A stretch of 64,000 nucleotides of DNA from Geosiphon pyriformis (Eukaryota; Glomeromycota; Glomeromycetes; Archaeosporales; Geosiphonaceae), in the NCBI GenBank assembly GCA_016748015.1, contig JAAOMT010000617.1:41925-105924 (forward strand), read 5' to 3'. Both the position numbers and the translations under genes were made by a program. The number at the start of each line of letters is the position of its first letter. The first letter of the stretch is position 1. The notes beneath the pieces were generated by a model. That model was given only the letters and a program-made list of their open reading frames with translations. It searched no databases and had not been told where the DNA came from. Shown one piece after another: positions 54,502-64,000 of this stretch.

Positions 54502-55356
54502 TGTTACAGGTAATTAATTGGGATCTTAAATCAATTAACAAACCTGTAATTTGGTGCTTAATTGGTATTTTAGTGTTAATATCTGAAAGTTGTGTTGATC
54601 TGAAGATTTTGTTGTGGAGTTCTTTGTATAATGAACAGAGATTTAATTAATGGTTTTATTCATAGCTTCCCAAAACTGCAGTTTTGTCAAATTTTTTTCT
54701 CAGCATGTTGGCCAGTAATCCTTCTGGTAAGCTATCCTCAAATCTATGAGTATTCTACCCTTGTTTCACGGGTCTTTTACCAGTCCTTATGACATCTGTA
54801 TTTCAACACTTAATCTTTAATTAATTTAATAAAATCAACGAAATAACAAAAGAAATAAAAGAGAATAAAAGAAGAGAAAGAAATAAACAAAAGCAATTGC
54901 AAGTTAGTATTTCATCAATAGCCATGATCAAGAGCTATTGTTTCAATGTGGTTAAGTATTAATTACTATCAACATTACATGTTGATAATAGAGAGTAGAT
55001 TAAGATAGAAAATAATTATTTATTGGATATTTGTGAATTGAAAGATTGCTTAGATAAAATCTAAACTGAAAGGTCTGTCTTTTCTACTTCTAATACTACT
55101 GCTATATATACATAATTGAGATTCTTCAATTCCTTGATTCTTTATACCAGGAATCCTGGAATTTCTGGAATCCTACAATTTCTTTTGAGAGAAATCTTAG
55201 AATTCTAGAATCCTGTGATTCCTTGTACAAGAATCTTGAAATTCTTAGAATCCTGCAATTTTTCTTGAAAAGAATCCTGGAATTCCACATTTACTATGGC
55301 TACTTCTGATTGGCTAATTTATATACTAATATCTTTCCTATATTTTATGAGTAACA
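54502..55356 (-). repeat. 3' LTR of element J (855 bp)
   Basis: TGTTAC...GTAACA, with U3 GGAATTCC-type repeats (55145-55285), TATA box 55103-55110 and hairpin 1 with arms TATCAACA and TGTTGATA. Confidence 0.9.
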
Positions 55357-55373
55357 TTATTCTCTCCTTTTAA
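55357..55373 (-). other. Polypurine tract of J
   Basis: AAAAGGAGAGAATAA on the minus strand directly before the 3' LTR, the same sequence as in Y. Confidence 0.88.
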
Positions 55374-56250
55374 TATTGAACTCCATTGAGATCTCCCAAA
55401 TCTCCTAACTCTAATTCTCTATTCTTGAGTAGTTTTTGAACTTTTTTCTTGAGAATTACTTGTTCTATTTTGTTCTGTAATTCTTCAAATTGGGTGTTGG
55501 TTATTTTTCCCATTTGGTTAACAGTAATGGTGTCCATTTTAGTATTGAGTAAGATTTTTGGTTGATCTTGAAATCCAGTATGTAGCCAATAAATAGTTCT
55601 TGCTTGTATGGTTAAATTGTTTTTCCCCACAAATTGTTCTAGTTGTTGTAGTATTATTGTATCAAATAATTGTTTTGTTTTATCTGTGTATAGATTTTGA
55701 ATGTTCACATGTTGTCTCAAGTAAAAGTAATAAAAGTTTTTTGGAAATTGTTGTGTTCACCAATTTCAGGTTTCTATATTCAACTTTTGATATTGGGTGA
55801 TTTTAAGTTGCATTTCTATCACCAGTTTCATTTTTGTCATTATTTTGTCAACAGTGTTTTCTGTTTTTCTTCATACTTTATCCCGTGGTATTTTTCTAGT
55901 GTTTGTGTATTTGATAGTTTGTTGATTAATTGTAATTTCTATTTCTTGTTGTTGAATCAATTGAAAGAGTTGTTGTGCTAGTAAGTAAATGTTGTTGGTA
56001 ATTTCTATTTTTCTGGAGTCTTCCATCACATCTACTATGTCTTTATATTCTCTTTTTATTGTTCAATTTTACATGTTTGGTCTAATGATGATAATTGGTT
56101 CCAGATTTTGTGGAACCTTATCTGGTTGTACTAGTGTTTTCTGTACTTCTAATTGTAGAATATTACTGGTAGATGGTAATACTATATAATAATATGGTTT
56201 CAGTTGATCACCATGTGCTGCTTTGGCTATGATTTTGTTGTCTCATCTTA
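55370..56250 (-). pseudogene. C-terminal extension of J pol
   Basis: Open at 55370-55720 (116 codons): RQHVNIQNLYTDKTKQLFD, then ARTIYWLHTGFQDQPKILLN, ending NGVQY-stop. The rest to about 56250 has stops. Strong match to Y 13900-14720. Confidence 0.72.
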
Positions 56251-57480
56251 ATTTATAAGCTTTATTTCCAAGAATTTTTTCTATGTGAAATGGTCCATCC
56301 TATTTGGGGTCAAATTTTTCACTCCATTGTTTTTCTGCTTTGGTATGATGTAAAAGTACTTTGTCTCTAATCTTGAATCCAACTGGTTTCTCTGGTAGTT
56401 GGTTATTATGTCTTTTTTTTTGTTTTTCTTGTGACTTTTGGATGTTATCAGCTGCTCTTTGTCGCTTGTTTTCTAAAGTTTTTATCAAGTCATATGTTCT
56501 TCTTAGCAATGTTTCCTGAAAATTGTCTTCAGTTATTGGTTCTACTGAATAAGTATTGACTTTTATTTTAATTGGTAATATTGTTGTTCTACTGTATATT
56601 AATTCAAATGGTGTCGCTTGTGTAGTGTTTTGCTTCATTGTCTGATAAGCAAATAATACTGATAGTATGAACAAATCTCATTCATCCTGGTTTTTTTGAC
56701 TGATCTTGGCAATTGCTTCACACAATGTCCTGTTAAACTTTTCAACTAGTCCATTTGTTTATGGATAGTATAGTAATGATAATGGTCTTTTTATTCCAAA
56801 TCTTTGACTTAATTCTGCTAATGTTCTATTTACAAAGTGGGTTCTTTAATCTGATAATAGTTTTTTTGGACATCCATGTTGACAGATCAAATCCTGATAG
56901 ACAAATTTGGCAACAGATTCTGCATCTGCTCTTTGAATGGCTTTTGTTTCTGGCCATTTTGTGAGATAATCCATGACTACTACAATATATCTGTTGCCTC
57001 TGCTGGTGATTGTTAATGGTCTGACTAAGTTAATTCCAATATGGTCAAATAGTTGTCCTATTTTGATTGGTCTCAATGGTTCACTGGGTTTTGTTTCTCC
57101 TCTTCTTTGACAAACATCACAATTTTGAACATATTGGATGATGTCTGAATATATTAATGGCCAATAATATCTTTTTCTGGTTTTTTCCATAGTTGTTTCT
57201 TTATAAAAATATTCTGCTGTTGGATCTGAGTGCATGTTGAATAATATTGTCTCTTTCTCTGATTCTGTAATTACTCTGGTTGGTTGATCTGGATTTCTTC
57301 TGTTCTTCCAGTAAAGTATATTTTAATGATTGATAAAATATTTTGATTGTTGTTTTATGTTCCTTTGTTCTTTTTGAGATAATTTCTCCTTGAACAATTG
57401 GGTATTTATATAATGTTGGAGTTGTTGGTATTTTTGTATATTCATTTTTTGTTATATTTTTGGGTTGAAATGTTTTTAGA
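56251..57480 (-). pseudogene. Integrase of J
   Basis: Open at 56300-56674 (C-terminal part with FAYQTMKQNTTQATPFELIY and a Lys-rich tail), 56846-57235 (zinc region HSDPTAEYFY...CDVCQRR; IGINLV with Asp to Asn; LLSD) and 57201-57494 (spacer). The Glu motif NGLVEKFNR is near 56730-56760. Stops at Gln (TAA) and Trp (TGA) codons. Confidence 0.85.
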
Positions 57481-57883
57481 TTTGTCTTATTCACAACAAT
57501 CCATCAGCATTTCCATTTTTTTTTCTTTTTTTATAATGTACTGTATAATTAAATGGTGAAAGTTCTATTTTTCATTTGGCATGGTGATCATCTTCAAATT
57601 CTTGTTTCTAGATTGAAGTCAATTCTTTGTAATCAGTATATACATCAAACTTCTGGCTCAAGAATTCTTTCCATTTGATGACAGCCCAATAAATAGCTAA
57701 GTGTTTCAGTGCTGGAGTTCCATAGTTCTTTTTTGCTGGGCTTAAGTTTCTACTGGCATAAGCTACTGGATGCTCTCTTCTATCAGGTTCTTTCTGAGAT
57801 AATATTGCTCCCATTGCTTGACCAGATGCATCAGTAGTAATGATAAATATTTTGTTGTGATCTGGATATATTAACACTGGAAC
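57481..57883 (-). pseudogene. RNase H of J
   Basis: Open at 57608-57877: ITTDASGQAMGAILSQ, EHPVAYASRNLSPAKKNYG, LKHLAIYWAVIKWKE, YTDYKEL. The first Asp is kept; the usual Glu at the LAIYW position reads K-H, as in C. The NADGLL end follows a stop. Confidence 0.78.
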
Positions 57884-58885
57884 TTAAATAAGCTTTCTTC
57901 TTAGTGTGTCAAATGCTTTTTGTTGAGCTGCTGTCCATTCATACTTTATATTCTTAGTTTGTAAATAATGGAGTGGCTGGGCCAGTTTAAAAAAGTCTTT
58001 GATAAAGTGGCAATAGTACTCTGTGAATTCCAAAAATGCTCTTAATTCTGTGAGATTGTTTAGTACTGGAAAGTTCTTGACAACTTCAATCTTGTCTGGA
58101 TCTGTTTTGATGTCATCTTTGCTTACAACATGTCCCAAGAATTTTAGTTCTGTTTTTCCAAAGAAGCATTTGTTGGCATTTAGTTTCAATCCTGCTCATC
58201 TGAGTTTTTTAAATACTTGTTAGAGATGGTGAAGATGATTATCGAATGTTTTTGAGAACACATTTGTGTTGTCTAAGTAAACAACTACTAATTTCTACAG
58301 TAATCCAGTATAAACAATTTTCATGAGCCATTGGAATGTCGCTGGAGCATTTATCAAGCCAAATGACATGACTTCAAACTCAAAATTTCTTTTTCTTGTG
58401 GTAAATGCTGTTTTTTCTTTGTCAGCTGGGTTTATGGCTACTTGCCAGTAACCACTATCTAAGTCTAGTGTTGAAAACCATTTATTTCCTCCAAAAGCAT
58501 TGAATAGTTCTTGGATCTTTGGAGTTGGATAGCTATCACTTTTAGTTACTCTATTCAGTTTTCAATAATTCACACAAAAACAAATTTTTCCATTTTTCTT
58601 CTGGACTAGTACCACTGGTGATGATTATGGACTTATTGATGACTGAATTAGCCCATTGTCAAGCATCTGATTGATTTCTTGATGGATGATCTCATGGCTA
58701 GCTAGTGGTACTCTATATGCTCTTTGTTTTATTGGCATTGCATCTTCAGTCTTGATCTGGTGTTGGATTATGTTAGTTTTGTCAAATTCATTTTCACTGG
58801 CAAAGATATTATTGAAATTGTTGAGTAACATTTTGAGTTGCATCCATTGAAGTGGGTCTAAGTTTCCCAAATTCATCTGTTCCAA
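57884..58885 (-). pseudogene. Reverse transcriptase of J
   Basis: Open at 58625-58885 (fingers) and 57884-58189 (thumb). Motif A is LDLDSGYWQVAINP with TGG at the Trp, motif B VMSFGLINAPATFQ, and the motif C box is YLDN at 58268-58279. J is an independent insertion from Y/C and H, so YLDN is inherited. Confidence 0.85.
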
Positions 58886-59209
58886 TTGTTCCAGTTGGAA
58901 CAGATAATATTCACTTCATTTGTAGATGGTTTGTAATGTAATGTCCATGTATCTGCACAGCTATGGAAAATCTGGAATGTGGTTTGGTGGTTGATCCTCA
59001 ACTTTGGTGGTTAAATATCCAATGATGGTTTCTTTTGGTATTTCAATAACACTTCCTGTTGTGTTATAGATTGGAATTTTGATGTTTTTGGGGCTTTTGG
59101 CTGATATGTAAAGATTAGTGAGTCCAATCTTTCCTGATTCACAAATGGTGGCTTCTGCTTCAAACAACTGAGCTTGATTCTTTACTTCTCTTTTTATAAC
59201 TAACATATA
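58886..59209 (-). pseudogene. Beta-rich linker of J
   Basis: Open at 58961-59206 with IKIPIYNTTGSVIEI and KETIIGYLTTKVE. Same domain as 4092-4382 in Y. Confidence 0.68.
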
Positions 59210-60060
59210 CTAGTCATATGGTGGAATGAAGATTGGTTGATGGATTGAGATAATTTTTTCTTTGTTAACAATTTTTTCCTCTGCCATATTAATTAATACA
59301 TTTATTCTACCTGTGGATCCAAATTCCTGTATCTCTCTTGCTGTTATCCTTAATTTTTCTCTGTTTTTCACTGATACTAACTGAGCTACTTTCACCAAAG
59401 GTAGGAAGATTGTCTGTGCTATCTTTTCATTTGGATCTATGATATATGCTTTTTCTGAGTCATTTTGTAACATAGCAATAATATTTCCTATGTATTTTGT
59501 GTCAATTATTCCTCTTCTTATGTTGATTCCCTTTTTTGCTAGGCTACTCTTAGATGCTAATTGAACCATAATTGTTGCTGAAATTTCCAGTGCTATTTTG
59601 AAATCAATATTGGTGCATGAATGGGGTTCTAATTTGATGGCATTCTTCTCTGAGTACCTTAGATCAAACCCTACATCAGTATTATGTGCACATTCTGGCA
59701 TAATACCTTTGCTATTATCACTGAATCATTTAAGTTCCTGTTCCTTGGTGAGGTCAGAAAGTGCGATAAATGTTTTGGAGTTTGAATTGGAGTTTGAATT
59801 ATTGTAATTTTTGTTGTTATTTGGAACAGAACTGGAACTGTTGTTTTCGTCATTGTCATTGTCAGAGTTTGAATTGGGATTGAAATTCAATTCCAATTTT
59901 GATACACAGCTGCTCATTGGTTTGTCTTCTTTAGGGATTGTGTAGATCATGCATAGTGATGGATTGTAAATAAGGTCACACTCATTGCAATATTGAAAGT
60001 CACATGAGATTAAGCAATGTTGACATAATCAAGTATTTAACTGCTTTAAACATTGCTCCT
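59210..60060 (-). pseudogene. dUTPase segment of J pol
   Basis: Open at 59210-59701: VGFDLRY, SKSSLAKKG, GIIDTKYIGN, NEKIAQTIFLPLV, EFGSTGRIN, so all five motifs are in one frame, with the catalytic Asp and Tyr kept. Upstream, 59726-59950 is the acidic Asn/Asp/Ser linker, separated by a TGA (Trp codon), and the CxxC module is at about 59950-60050. Best single-frame dUTPase beside Y. Confidence 0.88.
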
Positions 60061-60768
60061 GTTTTTCCCTAGTGGATGCTAATTACTGGTAATGTTCGTG
60101 GAATTCTTCTGGGTTGTCTTCAATGTTGCCAAAGATGTCAAAGATTTGGATGTATTTGGGTTCAGAAAGAGATAGAGAATTGTTTTTGATTTCCAAGAGT
60201 TTGCTGGTTGTCGTGTCTTCTGCTTTCACATATGTCATTCTCCAGAGTTCATGTTTGTCATGAGGATATCCTTCCAATCATTACAACACTTGTTTCCAAG
60301 CATTATCAATTGATGTGCCCTTGCATATTTAGTCGTTGATTAGGATTGTATACTGGCACATTTCATTGCATGTTCCTTCTCGTCCAGGAATGTCATTCCA
60401 CATTCTTTCATCTAAGAGAGTCTCTCCACAAGCCAAGCATGGTTTATTGTCTCATTTTCTAACTCGTTTTGGTCTTCCAAAGTATTCAATAATGTATGGA
60501 CAGCAGTAGAATTTGGTTGTCAAAGTGTATTCCTCATTGTCACTACAATAAGTGCCCATTGATGACAATTTCTTGCCACAATTAACGCATACCAGTTTTG
60601 GGCAGCAATAAGTGGATTGTTGGGGTGTAGTATAGAAATTATAAGTGGTAGTACTGTTGGGGTTTGGTTCTTCTTCTTTCCCTTTTTTTTTTCTTTTGTA
60701 TTTTCTTCCCATTCCCAATTTATTAGTTCTTCCTGGTTGTTATCAGTTTTCCAGGCTTGGTCAGAGTT
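60061..60768 (-). pseudogene. Helical spacer and ten-Cys region of J
   Basis: Spacer open at 60083-60277 (FDIFGNIEDNPEEFHEHYQ). Cys region at about 60380-60640, partly open at 60452-60718: CVNCGKKLSSMGTYC, FYCCPY, PCLACGETLLDE, CNEMC. It is preceded by a basic Lys/Arg/Glu stretch (KYKRKKKGKEEE). TGA replaces the Trp of RKWDN. Confidence 0.75.
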
Positions 60769-61330
60769 TCAGGTAAGTTCTTCCTTTTGCTTTCTTTTGT
60801 TGTTGTTGTCCCAGGAGAGTATTGACAGTAACTCATTGTGGTCTTTATCGGCCCAAGACACTTGATAGGCTTTCCAGATAGGTTTCTTCTCTTTTTTCTT
60901 GAACTCAATAAGAGGTGCTGGCATATTAGTTGGTTTGAAGTGGCCACATGTGGCTGGTACATGTGTGTGCCAACTGTTTTGGCTAAGTTGAAGCTTCTGT
61001 ATTATCCAGTCAAGTATGGCTTTGGTTTTAGATAACCAGTCATTTCCTACCAATGCCTGATATTGAGTTGCTTCTATCACTAAGACTTTAATGGAAATGA
61101 TGATGTTATTGACTTCAAAAAGGAAGTCATCAATTTCACCTATAGGGGTTTTGGTTGTCCTATCAGCAGTGATTATGCAAGTACTAACAGCACGATCAAT
61201 TCGGCAACCTAATTGGTCCATGAGTTGTTATGTAATAATGCTGCCAGCTGATCTACTGTCTAGTATCAGTTTAATGGTGTGACCATCAACCTTTGCATTA
61301 GTGTACATGGCAGTGATCGGTTTGGTGTTT
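60769..61330 (-). pseudogene. Protease of J
   Basis: Open at 60769-61221 from just after the active site: MDQLGCRIDRAVSTCII, QALVGNDWLSKTKAILDW, and a tail EFKKKEKKPIWKAYQV. The catalytic region near 61235-61275 reads LILDSRSAGSIIT-like sequence with a stop after it. Confidence 0.8.
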
Positions 61331-63676
61331 AGAATGGCTCTACTAAATAATGAAACTGGTGTGATTTCTTCAAATTCAAATGAAAAAATTGTAGTTAGCA
61401 ATTCGTCATCAGTTATGGTGGCTGGAAATATATTGCTGGTAAGTGGTTTGTGTTGATTGGGTTCTCAGTTGTTGGGTAAGGCATCTTCTGGAGTAATCAA
61501 GAGACTTAAATAGTGTTGGGCATTTTGGTTTTAGGGGTTTCCAGTGCCCAAATTCCGTTGTCGAGATCCTGATGGTTGTGCCATAGAACTGGAGATCAGT
61601 TAATAGACCACCATTGACGATCTTCAGCTTTGTTGTGTCAGTCTTGGTCTTTGAGTTCTGTTTTGAGGTAAGTTCTGTGGCAGTGTTTGAATTTGTTGGG
61701 GCTGATAAATTACCTAAGACTGCAGCTGATAAATGGGTTGGGACTGCAGATGATAAATAATGGGTGCTGTTGGCTAATAAATAAGTGGTTGATAAATTTG
61801 TGGCTGCATAATAAATATGTAATTTGGTTGATATATTTCTGTGTTTGATTGATAACTCAGAGTTGAAAACCTGTGATCAGAGTTTTAATATTGATTTCTC
61901 GATCATTGGTTTTCTATTCTTAACTAACAATTGATTCTCAAATGCCTTTGTTTACCACAGTAGTGGCAAATATGCATCTCTTGCTGCCATGGCTGATTGG
62001 ATAATGATGAGAGACGTGACTGATTTTGTGGACAATTTGTGATTTCTAAATTATTGTATTGTTGGGGTGGTTGATAAATTGCATAATTGTCAACTAAGTA
62101 TCCCTCTAATTTTTGGTTGATAGAATCACTGAATTGTTTCAACTTAGAATCCAATTCAGATGATCCATTCATTACTAGATTAACAGCTTGGACATAGTTA
62201 GCTTCAAGTTCAGCTGCTTCAAAATTTCTGGCATTCGTCACAGCTGCTTGAAGATTTGTTGAATGCATTGGATGTACGCATTGAAAGATGCTACTGTGCA
62301 ATCCACAAATGAACTGGTTTAGAATTTGAGGCACTGTAAAATAGTCAGCTTGGATTGCTTGAATTTGGCATAAATTCTTATGGAAATGTTCTAAGTACAT
62401 AGTGACTGCTTCATTGTCTCCTTGCTTAATGGTAGTGAAAGTGTTTGCCAGCCGATTAATACTATTATTATTACTAAAGTATTGTAGGAATACAAGCTTG
62501 AATGCATTGAAATCTTGGGGTTTGTTAATTAAGCTTTGATACTATGAATTGGCAGTATTTTGGAGAAAATAGGAAATAGCCTACATGGCTCTGGCATTAT
62601 ACCATCTATTGGCTGCAATGGCTTTCTCTACATCATTTAGTTACACTTGGGCGTTGTCCTCTTTGCTGGTGAATTTTTCAAGTTTGGCAATAAGAATGTA
62701 TGCCATTGGTGCTATGATTTGCTGTTGTGATGGGGGTTGAAGTTGTTACTGTGGCAGTTGAATCGGTTGTTGTGGTTATTGGAGCGGTGGTTAAATAGGT
62801 TGCTGCAGTGGCTATGGTAGAATTGGTTCTAGTATTGGTACAATTGGTGGCTGATCAATAACAATTACTGAAAATAAGTTTTCCTGATTAATTAACTCAG
62901 AGTTTAGATTATTTAGAGTTTGCTGGGTTTTAACATTTGGAGTTTCAACTTCTGGATTTTCTAAGATCAGGTTCTGGTAAGTAAATTCTTGATCTTTAGC
63001 TTCTTTTTCTTCTTTTTCTGATTTTATTATCTCCCAAGGACTCGTGTTTCCAAAATTTGGTTGAGGTGGCAGTGATTAGAATCCTGATGGCATTGGAGAT
63101 TATGATTTAAATCCCTCAAAGTAGTTGCTATAAGTTTTTAGTAACTCTGCTTTCTTTTGTTTACTTTGAAATGGGAGTTGGCTAAATGTTGATGTTACAT
63201 GTAATGTGAATGCACCTGTTGATTAGATGTTGATGGCGCTTTCTGAAGTGTAATATTATAATGGATTGGTTGGAGATTCAACTCTGGTTTTCTTCCAAGT
63301 AGGTAGTTGTATTTGTTTTGGTATTACTGCTGGTATTTGCAATTTTTCTTTGTCTTTGTCTGCATAAGTGATGGGGAATTGTTGTTGTGTGTATCTTTTA
63401 ATAGTTTGATTGATTTCTTTGATGATTGGTGCAAAACTGTAGTTTCTTAATAAGCTGGTATGTTGAAATAATTCTGTATAGAAATTTTCCCTTGTGGATT
63501 CAATGTTAACTGTTTCTCCTAAGCAGTCTGTGATTTTATTGTTGATGTAGAAGTTGAAAGCAGATTCTGCTGAGAAGTGGTTATTGTTTAGTTCTAATTG
63601 TTGGCTGTATTGTTAGAACAAGGATTTAGCAAATCCTAAATGATTTGCTCCTATGTTTTCTGATTCTGCCACTTTT
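61331..63676 (-). pseudogene. Gag of J
   Basis: The capsid C-terminal part and knuckle are open at 61924-62400 (LNQFICGLHSSIFQCVHPMH, CHYCGKQRHLRINC at 61927-61968). Capsid NKPQDFNAFKLVFLQYFSNNN near 62480-62530; Gln/Pro-rich linker 62700-63100; N-terminal domain 63290-63676, opening GTG GCA GAA TCA. A Ser/Thr/Asn linker leads to protease. Stops at Gln and Trp codons. Confidence 0.8.
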
Positions 63677-63715
63677 GAATAATTGCTGTTGGTGCTGGTT
63701 CTCTGTAGGATTATA

Positions 63716-63732
63716 CCTCACAGGAAGCACCA
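63716..63732 (-). other. Primer-binding site of J
   Basis: TGGTGCTTCCTGTGAGG on the minus strand, 2 nt from the LTR end; the least decayed version in the window. Confidence 0.78.
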
Positions 63733-63734
63733 AA

Positions 63735-64000
63735 TGTTACAGGTGATTAATTAGAGTCTCAAATCAATTAACAAACCTGTAACTTGGTGCTTGATTGGTA
63801 TTTTGGTGTTGATATCTGAAGGTTGTGTTAATCTGAAGGTTTTATTGTGGAGTTCTTTGTATAATAAACAGAAATTTAATTGATGGTTTTATCTGTAGCT
63901 TCCCAAAACTGCAGTTTTGTCAAATTTTTTTCTCAATGTGGTGGCTGGTAATCCTTCTAGTAAGCTATCCTCAAATCTATGAGTGTTCTACCCTTGTTTC
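63735..64000 (-). repeat. 5' LTR of element J (partial)
   Basis: Starts TGTTAC; the first 266 bp match 54502 onward with mostly transition differences. It is cut by the window edge. Confidence 0.9.

Larger units (their letters stand above)
54502..64000 (-). mobile_element. Element J: gypsy-dUTPase element (right end outside window)
   Basis: A minus-strand element with 3' LTR 54502-55356, full internal region and the first 266 bp of its 5' LTR (63735-64000). LTR identity by eye is about 90%. Least interrupted internal copy in the window: no insertion, only point decay. Useful as a reference for domain order. Confidence 0.88.

Noticed and set aside
55600-56189. Open frames on the plus strand in 55600-56190 and similar long frames opposite other coding regions.
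   Set aside because: They are antisense shadows of minus-strand pol sequence (C-terminal extension and integrase) and have biased, non-protein-like composition.
1-64000. tRNA, rRNA, CRISPR arrays, bacterial genes or host protein-coding genes.
   Set aside because: None found by reading both strands; every stretch of more than 300 bases can be placed in an LTR or a retroelement domain. Weak or very short RNA genes cannot be excluded without a covariance search.

Overview
The window looks like a fungal nuclear genome made almost wholly of retroelements. It is very AT-rich, has no recognisable host gene and no RNA gene, and is built from LTR retrotransposons of the Ty3/gypsy order (gag, aspartic protease, reverse transcriptase, RNase H, integrase). 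Large AT-rich genomes packed with decayed gypsy elements fit an arbuscular mycorrhizal fungus (Glomeromycotina, for example Gigasporales). That assignment is inference from composition and protein style, not proof.

Almost all elements belong to one unusual gypsy family, in the order 5' LTR, primer-binding site, gag with one CCHC knuckle, protease, a ten-cysteine region, a CxxC/CxxC module, an acidic linker, a trimeric-type dUTPase, a beta-rich linker, RT with a YLDN box, RNase H, integrase, a long unrecognised C-terminal extension, polypurine tract, 3' LTR. One element (D, 33855-53259) is from a different gypsy lineage without dUTPase.

The copies form a nested stack that can be ordered by 4-bp target-site duplications (TSDs). 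E (minus strand) is the oldest host; only 20714-21450 and 53993-54501 of it are in the window. Inserted into E are C (minus, 1-20713, left end outside the window), K (minus, 21451-53992) and J (minus, 54502 to beyond 64000). C contains a younger element Y and a solo LTR (16431-17284). K contains F (minus, about 23817-29892, its 3' part lost) and D (plus, in K's 5' LTR). D contains a solo LTR of another family (36603-37673) and H (plus, 41582-52304). H's 3' LTR contains a further solo LTR (51275-52095). The nest is five levels deep: E > K > D > H > solo LTR.

The left 20 kb holds a rearrangement. Y inserted into C in the opposite orientation, and recombination between the RT regions of Y and C then inverted everything between them. 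As a result Y's 5' half (3.0-9.8 kb) lies on the minus strand and its 3' half (10.8-15.6 kb) on the plus strand, each joined to half of C. The two RT segments (3045-4448 and 10797-12200) are nearly identical, while sequences on either side diverge sharply. Y's two 902-bp LTRs are now inverted relative to each other, and the two TSD copies (CCGT/CTGT) are split and inverted.

Most reading frames are broken. The decay is almost entirely C-to-T and G-to-A transition, which turns Gln, Trp and Arg codons into stops. The longest open segments are Y protease, Y dUTPase, Y integrase, H dUTPase and parts of J. No complete autonomous element is present as a contiguous open copy.
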